A DNA stretch of 64,000 bases. It comes from Cyanophora paradoxa. Taxonomy: Eukaryota > Glaucocystophyceae > Cyanophorales > Cyanophoraceae. This document shows, in pieces, positions 42,389-55,000 of the stretch (the first letter of the stretch is position 1; every line of letters starts with the position of its first letter). A model generated the notes under the pieces. It searched no databases, had not been told where the DNA came from, and was given only the letters and a program-made list of their open reading frames with translations. Location: the NCBI GenBank assembly GCA_004431415.1, contig QPMI01000181.1, forward strand, positions 26,299-90,298, in the 5' to 3' direction. A program made the position numbers and the translations under genes.

Positions 42389-44742
42389 CTACTTGCGCGC
42401 CGACCGCTTCGGGCAGTTCGGGTACGCGTGGGCCGGGTTGTTGAAGAACGAGTGCAGCAGGCGGTTCCCCGTTGCCTGCCGCGCAAAAACGTCACCTAGT
42501 GCGCGAAACCGCCACAACAGCAAGCGAATTCGAAAGCGGGCCTTGAAGTTGCTGTGGGGGGCGTCGGGGTTCGCGAAGGAGAGTTTGTCGAGCGTGGCGC
42601 TCGCGATGATGCCGTCGATCGCCTCGTACGCAGTCGCGCACGGAAATTCCTGAATTTCCGGCGGGATCAGAGATCGAAATCCGAGAGGTCGTGATCGAAT
42701 TAAATCGGACCTCCAGGAAGAGGGCGGCGACACCCGCGGTGGGCGCGGCGGAAATGCCTGGGCCCCACCCGTTCGCCACCGTGAAATCCGAGCCTTTCTT
42801 CCAGCAGTTCGTGTTCGTCTGCGAGAGAGCTCAATTTGCGCGGCGGGCTCGAAAAGGGACGATATGACTGCGAACGGACCTGGACGGCGGTCGTGTAGTT
42901 CTGCTCTGTAAGACCGTCGCACTCCACGGCCCAGCCGCTGGTGTTCAACTTGCACATCCACTGCGAGCCGAGCGGTGCCGTGTCGATGACCCTTTTCGGC
43001 GATTGGTCAACGTTGCGGGCAGCAGAAGAGAACGAGCTCGAGGTTTGCCCACGCGTACGCACCCGGGCGACCACATGTCGACGCACTTGCCGAACGCGGA
43101 GCCGAAAAACGGGTTCGCGGTGCTGTTGGAGTTGTCGTTCGGGCGCCACGCGAAATTCCAGAAGCCAAGGTAGTCCGGGATGACGTCCTCCTTGCTGCGC
43201 TCGAGGCGTTAACCTTATACTTCGTTCTTACTAACATTAAAGGCTTGTGGGTTTGTAAAAGAATAGAAAAAGCTCACTTTGCCACGCCGGCGAAGAGAGA
43301 GCCACGGATGCCAGACTGCACGAAGCTGCACGCGTTCGCGAGGAAATCAGGCCCGCTGCCGATCACGACGATCCCATTCTCCAGCGCCCTGCGAAACTCA
43401 ATTGTTGGAATATGCACGCACGGTTAACAATCCGGCGCGGACCTGTTGATGCTCTGGCGCATCGCGCCGTTGTGGTCGCTGACGTAGTGGGCGGACCGGC
43501 CAAAGCTGTGCACCGACATGACCGCCGGCCTCGATGTGTTCTCCAGCCTTTTCTCGATCACCCAGTCGATACCCTGCTCAAGCGTTAGATCGACGCCCTC
43601 CGAGCTGGGATGAGGATCGATGCACCATCGTGATCTGCCAATTCGGCGTGGCGGCGCCTCTACGATTGAAACGAGAGTCGTAGACTTTCACGGAAATGAC
43701 TGGCGAGACCAAGCGATCAGGCTGGTGTAGCGCGTACGCAGACTAACATTGAAAGCATTGTAACGCACGGCTTGCGTCGAACGCGGGGCCGTAGCCGTAG
43801 GCACCGATCATCGCGGCGATCGATGTGCTGGCGCCGGCGAACTCAGAGTCGAAGTACGGGTTGTTGTAGTTCGCGATGACCTCGGCGTTGTTGGGGTTGT
43901 TGTCGTTCGGCGGCCATCCGACGACCTAGAAAACGGAGTCCTCAGCTGCAGTGAACATGTTCATGGGCCAAACATTCATGGGAGCACCTGACAATATTCT
44001 TGCAGCACCGCACCGACTGCGGAAAAAATTAGAATGCTCAAAGAAGGCAAGCGCGGCATCGACATCGATCACGCGCCCGCGAATCCGGTCGGCAGCGACC
44101 GGCTGAACTCGTCCATGCCGTCCCGCACGCCCAGCGGCACGTCGCGGGTGCAGAACGCCGCGTGCTGCGCGTTGATGCCGGCGGCGACGACGTACACGTC
44201 CACCCCCTTCCCTGCGGCCGCGGAGGGATAGTCAGATTTAGAGAGAAACTCTGCAGCGCGAACCACGGCCGCGCGCCGGTATTTTTCCAGGTGTACTCTG
44301 ATGTGGCCGTCGGGTCGATCTTATTCTCCTGGTCAATGCGGTCCAGGTACCAGGGCACTGCGCATGCGCGAAAGAGAGGAGAGGATATGATTCGAGACGT
44401 GCTACTGCGAGGAGATGTTAAACGACTTGACTTTAAATTCAGCGCACCGTTCGTGATGGTCTTGGACTCGCGGTCGGGGATCGGGGTGCCGGCCATCTCA
44501 CAGACCGGCTCGGCGCGCGTCGACTCCCTCGGGCCGATGTCCGGCGAGTGCTCCTTGCAGATTTGGGCATCGTCGAAGGCGGCCGAGAGGCCGCGCCGCG
44601 GGCCCGCGGCCGGCTGCGGGGCCGACGTCGCCGCCGACGGCGAGCTTAAGTCGGCGGCTAGGTCCAGCGACTGGCTCGCCTCGACCTTCGCGAACTTGGT
44701 CCAGGCCTTCGCGAGGGGCACGATGCCATCGGACAGCCTGCG
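42389..44742 (-). CDS. Subtilisin-like (proteinase K family) protein lacking catalytic residues, N-terminus incomplete
   Basis: Fold of an S8 subtilase. Exons from 44,742: LSDGIVPLAKAWTKFAKVEA and a propeptide-like part; WYLDRIDQENKID (44.34 kb); GVDVYVVAAGINAQHAAF (44.2), aligning without gaps to the VYVIDTGIEASHPEF block but with Ala for the catalytic Asp; EFAGASTSIAAMIGAYGYGP (43.85), aligning to GHGTHCAGTVGxxxYG with Ser for the catalytic His; VDLTLEQGIDWVIEKRLENT (43.55) and PAVMSVHSFGRSAHYV; NGIVVIGSGPDFLANACSF (43.35), with Pro for the oxyanion Asn; AFGKCVDMWSPG (43.1); FTVANGWGPGISAAPTAGVA (42.75), with Gly for Ser if ungapped; NRLLHSFFNNPAHAYPNC and a stop at 42389-42391. The C-terminus is complete; no start codon or signal peptide was found upstream of 44,742. 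Probably a pseudoenzyme used for binding. Confidence 0.78.
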
Positions 44743-45719
44743 TTGTTGTTGAAATTATAAACCAATCCAAAGATATGCTAGAGAAGAGTCTGATCATGAT
44801 CAGTATGTTTTACCGTTCCAAGCGAAAGAGAGGAGAGAGGCAAAACCTGAGAGGCTCGAGCTCTCTAGATCTGGTTCTCAGACTTTCAGACTGGGCCTCG
44901 AAGAGGAGGACCTTGACTAGACTCTGAGACGGCTCCCCGCCGGGCCGGGCCCTCGAGGGGCCGGGCTGGCCATGGACGGGTGGACAAGTACCGCTGGACA
45001 AGCCGCCGAGCGAGGGCAGCGTGCAGGGCGTCCAGGGCCGCCAACTCCCCGGCCCCGCGCCGGCGGCCGGCCCAGCGGCCCAAACCCGGAGGCGCCCCTA
45101 GGCCTCGATACATCAATTCAAGTTGATCTTAGGCTCGATTCACTGAATCATAAGCTTACGTATACAATACGTTAGCCATACACCACTGACGTCGTCACTA
45201 ATTTTTATAAGGCTCACTACTCGGAAATGTTTACACTGTTCCGAGACTCGCGTTCGGACACCACGGACATGCAACGAATCACTGCAGTTGCAACTGCACA
45301 TCAAGAGGCTGGTTGTGTCGAGAGTCGAATGGCAGAGATCAGAGCTAATAATCAAGAAACGCGTACGATTTGAATTTCGAACTGATCGAATTAAATCTGT
45401 CACATATGCATACTGCGGATTACGAATGTGATTAACTCATATGGTATTCTACCTGGACACGTGGATGTATGAAAATAGACTCCCAAACGGTATCTATCAT
45501 GATGATAAAAAAATGAAGCTAACGTCTGTATTAGTCCGAATCAATTATATATATCGCAAAAACAATACCACGACAAAGAGATCGAGAGAGAGAGAGAGCA
45601 GCTGATTGTGATCGGACGGAATTCAAGGAGCGCAGTCCGGGATCTCATTGTTCTATAGACCGATACTCTATTATCGTTATCTATCATTATTTGACTGTGT
45701 TTACACTGTATACGCAGAT
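44743..45719. other. Region upstream of the subtilase-like gene
   Basis: It may contain an unrecognised first exon of the subtilase-like gene in the GC-rich part at 44,930-45,100 (a frame with ELAALDALHAALARRLVQRY). From 45,120 to 45,719 the DNA is AT-rich with TATATATCG and a short (GA)n run at about 45,584-45,600. No gene is seen there. Confidence 0.45.
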
Positions 45720-46036
45720 TTAGCCCTTGTGCTTGGCATCGCGGTCGCGGTCGGCCCTCTTAAGCTTGTCGTCGTCGTCGTCGTCGTTCTCCTCGTCGAG
45801 GCGCTCGCCCATCTCGGCGCGCAGCGAGGCGACCTGCACCGCGAACTCCTTCGGGATCATCTTGATGAACTGCGCGCCGGCGGCCGGGCCGAGTCAGCCT
45901 GGCAGAGCTCGAGGCGCGAGGCGCGCGGGCGGGCGGATCGACCTGCGCCGTGCGGCCGCACTCGTCGCGGAGCCGCGCCAGCATCGACCGGAAGAGGAGC
46001 ACTGCGCATGCGCGCCGCGGCGGTGAGCGCAGCGCA

Positions 46037-46073
<37 letters not shown>

Positions 46074-49000
46074 GAGCGGAGGGGCGGAGCGGGTCGGACG
46101 GTAGGCCTAGGGCGGGGAGATAGCCTAAGGTGGATTAGGTGTGGCGGTAGAGTCAAGGCTAAGCTGCGCCCGGCACGCGTGACTTTGTGCACTGGTGTCC
46201 TTTATCGTCTCTAGCCGTTCGAACCGTCCCGGGCGGCTGCGGCTGGCGGGGGCGGAGGGGCGGACGGTAGAGGGCGGCGAGGAAGATGAGGATGAAGGAG
46301 AGGACGCCGGCCTCGGCCGCCAGGATGGACGCGATCCGCTCCTGCGCGCGCGTCGCGATCGCAGGATAGGGGCGAGGGAGTTAGCTGTAGGTCCCTCGAG
46401 CTCGCGGGTGTGGCGGAGGCGCTAGCTAGCTAGGCGTGCTCCCGTTCAAGAAGCGGCGGCGTCCCCCGTTCTCTCGCTTACGCCTAAATGCGCGCACCTG
46501 CGCGTCTTGGTTGTACAGAAGCGTCGAGAACTCGAACCCTGCGCGAGCGCGCGGAGCGAAGAGAACTTCAGTAATTATATATAATTTTACTCGGGCGCGC
46601 GCACGCGTGCGAAATTAAACAACAATAAATATTGCAACTCACCGTTGTCGATGTCCTGTCGACCGCAAGCAAGTTCAGGTCAGCGCGCATTTGGTTGTCA
46701 GCATGTGAAACTTAAAGCGAGTTGCGAGGCAGGCGCACGAAGCAGATGCCGTTCATGTTGTCGAGCGAGCGGATGCGGCGGAAGACGTCAGTCACGTTCC
46801 ATTGGGGGGTGACCTGCGGGCCCGGGCCCGCAGCCGGCGTCAGGTGTGGAGGAGGCCACCTTCCTCTGTTCGGTGAGGGGCGTCTCACCGCGTTCTCGGC
46901 AGGGGAGAGGTCCTTCCGGTACCGCCCTGCCGCGTCCAGCACGCCCGCGCTCTGCGCGGAAGCTTAAGTGAGCGCCGCAATTCCACCGCAGCGAAATTCG
47001 ATGAGGCGGGCCGGCCGCGATCGGACCCGCGCGGCGGTTGCGGTCTCCTTCAAAAAGACAGTGAAGACCCAATCCAGGCCTTGCTCCACCTTCACAAAAG
47101 TTCTAAGGCTCGCTTCCAAGAAATAAAGAGAATTACTCGAAGCCGAATCGTACCTCGTCGAGATGGTAGACGCGGGTGGGGACGCAGGCCGCCGGGTCGG
47201 TCCGCAGGCACTTCTGGCCCCCGTACATCACGGCTGCGCGACGCCGCGGCGGCTCAGAAGCGCGTAGATACGAGACAGGGTCTAAAACGCCTCACCGTCC
47301 TGCGGGGCGTAGCGGGGCCGGTCGAACGGGATCCTGCGGGCACGTGCGCGGCCCGTTCAGCAACCGCGGTCCGTTGCGAAGGACGGGCCCCAGCGCACCC
47401 GAGCGAGGCGTTGCCGTACTTCAGCGCGCGGAAGTACGTCTCGGTCCTCTCGACGGCGGCCTCCAGGCGCGTCGCCATCATCTGCTTCGTCGGCAGGATT
47501 TGCGCGTCTGCGACACCGAGGACGCCGGACACGGTTAGCTAGACGGCTCTTCGAATTCGTTGGGCGCAGTCTGCTGCGGCCGGCGCGCGAACCGTTCACG
47601 GTGAGCTCGAAGGCCCACATGTGCAGCTCGCGGATGAGCGTCCGGACCAGCCCCGAGAGCCGCACCTGCGCACGCGCGAAAATCGATACCAAGCTTCGAA
47701 GCGCGGGCGGGCGGGTGGCGCCGGCGGCCGCGGGCGGGCGCGCCTCGGCGGGGATGACGAGGAGCTGCTGGAGGAGGATGTAGCAGGCGATGAAGTTGGC
47801 GACGCACACCGCCGCTGCGTATGCGCGATCGCGAGTCGGGATCGATCGATATCGGGGGAGTCGAGCGAAATCAAGAAATTGCAATTGCTCGCTTGCACGG
47901 ACCGAGCACGAGGAACGCGATGATGTAGCGCGTCGTCATCTGAATAGCGCTGTAAGGAAATTGCGACCAATTTCCGTTTACGATTGCGACGGCTGCCAGA
48001 CGCGCCTTCGAGAAGATGTCGTGGGACGCGGGCGCCGGCGCCTGCTCCGCGCTGTCCTTGCCGGCCTTGCGCAGGCGGCGCTTGAGGCCCTCGAGCCAGC
48101 CGGCGGGCGAAACGTTGGCGGCGGGGGGTTGCGATTGCCCCATTGTCGCGGCCGAGAGCGGCGGGGAAGTGCCGGCCTCGCTGAGGGGCACGACGTCGAC
48201 GGGGGGCGCGGCCGTCCGCTTCAGGACCGAGTTCTTCCGCGGCTGCTGCTTGATCTGTTTCGGAAACCGGCATGAACTCGAGCGAATAAAGAGGAAGCAA
48301 AAACCGGACGTCGCGACCGACCTCTGGCTCGGGCGCGGCCGCGGTGGAGAAAGAGGAGGCAAGGAGGGGCCGCCTCGCGAGCGACGCCGTCATCAGGAGC
48401 GGGAGGCCGGGTGGCGCGGCGTTGGCGCCGCTCGCGGCGCAGCCGACGCCAGCGACTGTGTCGCGCCGCTCGTCGCTGACGCCGCGGAGCAGCTCCGCCA
48501 GCTCGCCCGAGAGGACGAGGCCGTCCAGCGCCGTGCCGCCCGCGGCCGCCGGCATGCGCACCGGCGCGGCGTCGGCGGCTGCCTCCACCTTCGCCAGATT
48601 CGGCCCATGCTCCGCGGCGCCCTCCTCGCTGTCCGAGAAGCTGCGCGGCCGGCGGATCTCCGGTTCCGGCTCCGCGGCGCCGGCCGTTGTCGACAGGTCG
48701 ATCGCGAATTCGAACACGGGGTCCTCGTGCACGGCACGAGCGGCCGCCTGCAGGACAAAAGTAGTTCCGTCGACGTCGTTGGATTCCTTCGCACCGGCGA
48801 AGCTGCCGATCGCGCCGACGCCATCGGAGGGTGTCGGCGAGGCGCGGCTCTGGGGGCCGAGAGCGTGGATGGGCGCGTAGTCTGACTGCGGCTGCGGCTG
48901 CGGCTGCGGGCCAGGGGTGACGATACGTAAGATCGCTTCTCCGAGATCGCGGGCGAGAGAGAAGCTAGAAGCTAGCAACGTCGATTCAAATGATCGATCT

Positions 49001-52000
49001 ATGTACCGCAAAGCATTTTACTAATTACGACGGCGCACCGATTCCTGGGCGACCTCGGCTCGGACACGGGCCAACGCCGACACGGCCTTGGGGCGCTCGT
49101 CGGCCCAGGACTGGCGGCGTGACGCCCCGAAGCTGTCCGAGCTCGGCCGCATGTGGTCCAGGGTCGGAGTCTCCTTTGCGGGGGCCGCGGCCGCTAGCAC
49201 TTTCGAGTTCCGGACGGACGCTGAGCGGGATGCGACGCCGCCCGAGCCCGCGTGCTCCTTGCGCTTGCTCGACGAAACAGGCCGGGATGACGGCTTCGAG
49301 CTCGGCCTTGGGCCGTTCCCCTGGACGCTTGCCGGCACGATCGATCCCGCACGCGACGGCGGCGCCGGGTGCACTTTCGCGCTCGCCGCTGCCACCGGCT
49401 CTTGCATCCGATCGAACCTGAACGAGAGGCTTACTTCTTTGTCGCGCCATAGACGTAGAGAGGGCGCGGCGCACCGGAGCTTGCTGGCCACGTGCGCGTG
49501 GAGGGCGGCGCGATCCTCGGCACCGTCGCCCTCGCCCTCCTCCCGGTCGCTGTTCTCCCCCGCCGCCTTGTCGCTCGCCGCGTCCTCCTGCCGAATACGC
49601 CAAGTCAGCAGAGATTCGGTACAGAAATGGAAACGCTTCGCTTCTGGACGGTCAACCGAATCGATCGCGTGCGGTTTATGTATACAATTGAGCGCGAAAA
49701 GGTCCAGGGACCGCGGGCGGCGGCGGGGGCGGCGGGGGCGGCGGGGGCGCGCCTCGTCCTCGGGGATGTCTCCCGGCTGGTCGTCGCCCTCGCCCTCGGA
49801 CTGCGAGTCCTCGTCCTGGTTCACGAACTTCATCGCCTTGTAGTGCTTGTGGATGCGCTTGATGACTGAAACGCGGCGCGTGAGCGACGGCCGCAGAATG
49901 GTCTCCGCTTCCTGTTCGACAGAGTCGCACCGGCGCTGGGGATGTTCGCGATGAGATCGCTGATGCCGTGCTTGGTGGAGCGGACGCGGTTGATGCTGGG
50001 GCGCAGGACGAAGAACCCAATAATGAAGAGCAGGGAGAGGCTCGCGATGACGAGGCCGATGAGTGACCCCTGGGCCGAGTGCGTCGTCTCCCGGATCTGC
50101 CGCGCCGCGCCGCGAGGCCGGAACACCGTTTAAATTTCGGCTTTGCCGTGCGCGCGCGTCGCACTCGCCCACCTCGTTCTCGTACGCGATCCCGAGGTCC
50201 TCGAGGGCCGAGTTGATGCCGCCGCTCTCGATCGCGACGTTGTCGAAGAGGAAGCGGAGCCCGACAATGTTCTTGAACTTGTCCCCCTGCAGGTCCTCCT
50301 TCGTGTATCGCTGCGCGAGCACGCGCGGCGGCCGCGTCGAACGCTGCCCATGGCCTAAGGCAGCAGCGGAGGAGAGCGGCGGACCGCGAGCTGCTTGCTC
50401 TCGTAGATCCAGCGGTGGGCGGCGTCCCAGACGCGCATCCCGACGAGCCGCTTCGCGCCGGCGTTTGGGTTCGTGTCATCGGGGATGTACTCGATCACGT
50501 CCTGAGGACAAGGACGAGGCAGGTATCAACATTTATATTGTGAAGTCAATTCAATGCAGTAGAACTACTCACCACGTTCGTCTGCTCCCAAGCGCGCAGC
50601 ACGCCCGCGTTCGTCGAGGGGCGGATGCCCTCCTTAGGAAAGCCGTTCATGTAAAGGGCTGTCGTGCCCATTAACGTTAGCGGACCCCAACAGATCTAAA
50701 TCGACAGTCTCATTGGTTAGTTACAATCGCGTAAGAGGGCGGACCCGAGAAGGCGTCGTCTTGCATCTTCGCGCGGACGACGACGTTGTTCTTCACCTGA
50801 AGAGTACGAAGCTCGAGTTAGAAGGGGCAGACGCGTACGTTTCCGTGCGCTTCAAGCTTGTAGTAACAAGCGTAAGCGCAAATAAAGCACCCGGTCGAAC
50901 TCCTTCCTGTTGTTCTCGAAGGCGTACATCTGGGTGAGGCGGACCCAGTACATGTTCGTCATGAAGGTGCGGTGCCCGATGGCCATCTTCATGCTCCGGA
51001 AGATCGACGCCGACAGCGTCTGGAAGAAGTTGCTGACCTGCTCGACACATGCACGTGAGGCGCTGATGAATAAATGATCGTATGAGAATTCGAAAGAAGC
51101 GCGCGCGCCTGGAGGTAGAGAGGGTCAGATGTAATATTAAATTATCGAAGCTTTAAGCTTTAAGATTTTAACGAAAGCTTTAAGAACGAAGCTTTAAGCT
51201 TAAGCGCGCCTGGAGGTAGAACGCGACGGCGAGGGCGCCGATGGCGAGGAGGCCGATGATGACGCCGACCGCGAGGCGGCTCACTGCCCTCTCCTCCCGG
51301 CTGTGCACCTGCAGAAACAGCGCCGGCGTCAGACATCGCCTTCTTTTTCATAGGCTTTAATAGGTCTTAATAGATAACCTTAATAGATAGGTCGTCATAG
51401 GCCTCAATAGGTTCTCTTCGGCCTTAATAGATGCGCACCTGGTCGGCGGCGTGGTGCTGCGCCCGCTTCCTCCGCGACGACCGCGAGCTCCCGCTCCGCT
51501 GCGAGTCAGAGTCAGATGTTCGGGATCGAAGAAAGAAGTTCGGGATCGAAGAAAGAACGTTTCTCGCCTGCGAGCCGCTCGCCGACTGGCTGTCCTCGTT
51601 CGTGCGCGCCGTCCGCATCCCCGCGTGCGCCCTAACAGCGAGCAGCGTGCAGCGCCGGCGCCGCTCTTATGAGATGATGGAACGGCGAAGGCAGAAGCTT
51701 AAGCCTCATAAGCGCCGGCGCCGCTCTAGTGAGATGGACTGGCGCCGGCGAAAGCAGAATTCGAAGCCGGGTCGATGGGGCGACGGCACCTGCTGTCGTG
51801 GTCCTCGAGCTCGTCGGCCTTCTGGAGGAGCTCGAGGCCCCGCTCCGGGTCGCTCCCGATCTGACTTAGATTTAGATGGCGTCGGCCGCGCGCGGCGCTG
51901 GGCGGCTTTGATGGAGCGCTGCTCGGTTCGCACCGTCTGCAGGTAGACGCCGTAGGCGCGCAGGAGGACCTTGGAAGTCGGGTACCTGCGCGACAACTCA

Positions 52001-55000
52001 GCGGGCGCCGGCGCCGGCGGGCGTGCAGAAATCAGGACGAGCTCGAGAGCGGCGCACTTCTTGTGCAGCTGGCCGTAGGCGTCGTCCGCAGCCCGCTTCG
52101 CCTGCAACGCGATTTTATAATTAGTTTATTATTCAAATTTGGATAGGCAGCGTCTCTTGCCTTCTCGATTTCCTGTAGGACGTTCGTGAGCTCGCCGAGG
52201 CCCTCCGACGCGATGGATCCCCGCTTCATTCGCCTGCGGAAACGCTCACGCGCTCCGCAGAACAAATTCGATTGCACTGTATATATATATGAGACCGCTC
52301 GCCTCACGAGGGAGGCCCAGAAGCCCTTGATGAGCTGCAGCGCATGGTTCTGGTCCGCCGTGGCGCGGTCGTACCTGATTGTACGAAAAACGCGTCAGCG
52401 CGAACTCAAAGTTAACGACGAGCTTAAGCTTAGTGATCGGTTATCGTCGAATATCATAGTTGAATATTAATATTAAGCGCTAAGCGCACAGGTTGCGGAA
52501 CTCGAGGACGTCGACGAAGGAGGAGCGGTTGGCGGCGTCGCCGGAGAGGTTCGCCGCGTGGTTGCGGCTCTCGAACTCCATCCGCTTCGACGACATCAGG
52601 AAGCGCATGTCCAGCGGCGGCTTCTTGTACATCGCTGCGGGATCGATATCGGAGATTGCGCGATCAGAGGGCGATGTAGATTCGAACGCATGATTGAATT
52701 CAATTGAGCTAAAACCGAGATTAGATCTAGAGACGCTAGATTCATAACCACGATTCAAGCACGGCGAAGATTCGAACTCAAACCGAGATTATACTTGTAG
52801 ATGCTAGGTTATTTAGCACGATTCGAGCACGGCGAACCTTGCTTCATCTCGTTGATCGCGGCCACAGGGTCCCCGATGTGATACTGCAGGTACCTGTTTC
52901 GCCGTGGGAGAGCGGAACGGACACGCTCAGTCAGGCGACGATTTCCGTGCTTTCAGATCACATCAGATCTGATCCGAATGTGTGATAGAATGAATCTGAG
53001 AGGCCGCACGCGGAGTAACAAACGCGGATGTAGCAGGACCCCGAATGCTTCTCGAGCCTGACGAAATTGAAGCGACACCCGCATCAGCAGACGGGCGCGG
53101 CTTGCGATACGTTTCGCTTATCATCGGCGGCGGGTTCGAACCCGCGGCGGTAGAGGGTGTCGGCGACGGCCTCGCGGCGCTGTCGCTCCTTCTCCCGCTC
53201 TGCAGAGGCGGCGTCCTCTGGAGCGCCCCTGGCGGCCGCCCCGCCCCCGCCCCCGCGGCCGGCCTCCAGGTCGACGTCTGCCTCCGGATCCTGCTCGTGC
53301 TCGACTGCGAACGTCGCGGTCAACGAATGTATATTGAAAGATGCACGAGAGAGCGTTCGGTTAGATAGATACTCACAGGCAGCAACAGAACCGTCGTCGT
53401 GGTCGTTGACGCCCGAAGCGTTCGCGACGCTTCCCGTCGGAGAGCGAAGAGGGGCCGGCGTTGGCCGAATCGTGTACTTTTCGGCGGGGCCGGACCCGAT
53501 CGGCACCGCGGACCTGCCCATACAGATTACAAGGTCGATCATGCTCAGCAAGAGCAGCGGACGCACTGGTCAGGGCCAGATTCGGAGGTGGCGTTTCCTG
53601 TGCCGATTTCGGGCTTGGATGCCTTGGCGACGCTCGGCGATGGCTCCGGCGCCCACACAAACCGCGTCTCTACCTCTATCTGCGAAATCGGTGAGCGAAT
53701 CGAATTCGAATCGGCGAGCCGCAGTGGCGCGGTGAACTCTGCCGCACAAGGGCTTCTATTGCGAATCCGCCGGTGACGCCGAGCCACTTTTCCATGAAGG
53801 AGCGGCCCTGCTCGGCCGCAGCCTCCGCGTCCGACAGGTGCGCCCGCCGCCACGCGCGCCGCATCAGCGCCCAGTGCCGTAACGCTGCGGTTTCGTGGCT
53901 CTGATCAGGGCCGGGCGCGAGATGCGAGAGATGCGAATGGGCGCGGCGAGATCTAGACCGACCGCAGAGGGCGGCGACGAGGACGCCGGAGAGGACAGTG
54001 GCCGCGAGGAGGACGACCGAGAGGACGCTGTCCGTGCTCGCGTGGACGGCCGCGGGGGCCGCCGCGGAGGCCGGCGCGTCCTGCTGGATGAGGCACATGG
54101 AGGCCAGCGCGAAGAATGCGGCGCTGGCGAAGAGGCCCGCGCGGATCGCGTTCATCGCCCGGCTGTAGTACGCTGCGCGCGCGCGCGACCGCGATCGCGA
54201 GCCGGGCGGATCGGCGTTATAATTGGCGCCGCGGATCCGGAGGCGTTATAACAAGAGTGGGCCGGGTTCGCAGGGCGCACGCTGGAACCAGACCATGAGG
54301 AGCGAGTTGAAGGCGCAGACGAGCGCCAGGACGCCGTTCACCGTCTGCCGGCCCGGGCCGCTCAGAAAAGGCTCGCAGATCAGAGATGGAAGGCGGGCGG
54401 GCCCCGGGGCGGGGGCGCACGCGGGGGCTGGAGTGGAGGAAGCGGACGAGGAAGACGAGGCCGGTCTGGCAGAGGGTGTACACCAGGCGCAGCCGCCCGT
54501 GCGGGCTCGCCTCCACGTTCTGCGCATGCCCGGCCCCGCCGTCCGTAAATACGCATGGTCAGCGTCGCGGAATTCGTTCTTTTGATATCGGCCGCGCGGC
54601 ATCCCACACTTGAATTTAATTTTGTATCTTAAATCCCGACAGCCCCCGAGGGCTCGGACCTTGGAGAGGGGGCAGAAGTCGACGAAGAGGAGGGAGAGGA
54701 TGCAGGCGGCGGGCACGAAGGCGGCGATCTGCACCGCCCCGACCGCCGCGTACAGGATCCACGGCATCGACGTGATCTGCAGCGATGCCGATCGCGACGT
54801 CGCAAGTCAGACCACCCAAAGGAGGTAAGGATGTCGATTCCGCGGGCCCCGGGCGCGCGCGTACCGCGGAGGGACGTGGGGTGAAGCCGGGATCATCGGG
54901 GTCGAGCCTGCGCCGCGGGTCCGGACCGGAGTGAGGGGCGGCCGGTCGCGACCGTGAGGTCGGATCCGGAGCGCTCGCACCCCAACGTAAATGCAGAGGC

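Noticed and set aside
53120-53150. tRNA-like or operator palindrome GGGTTCGAACCC
   Set aside because: A short palindrome inside the TmcB-like gene with no acceptor or anticodon arm; probably chance in GC-rich DNA.
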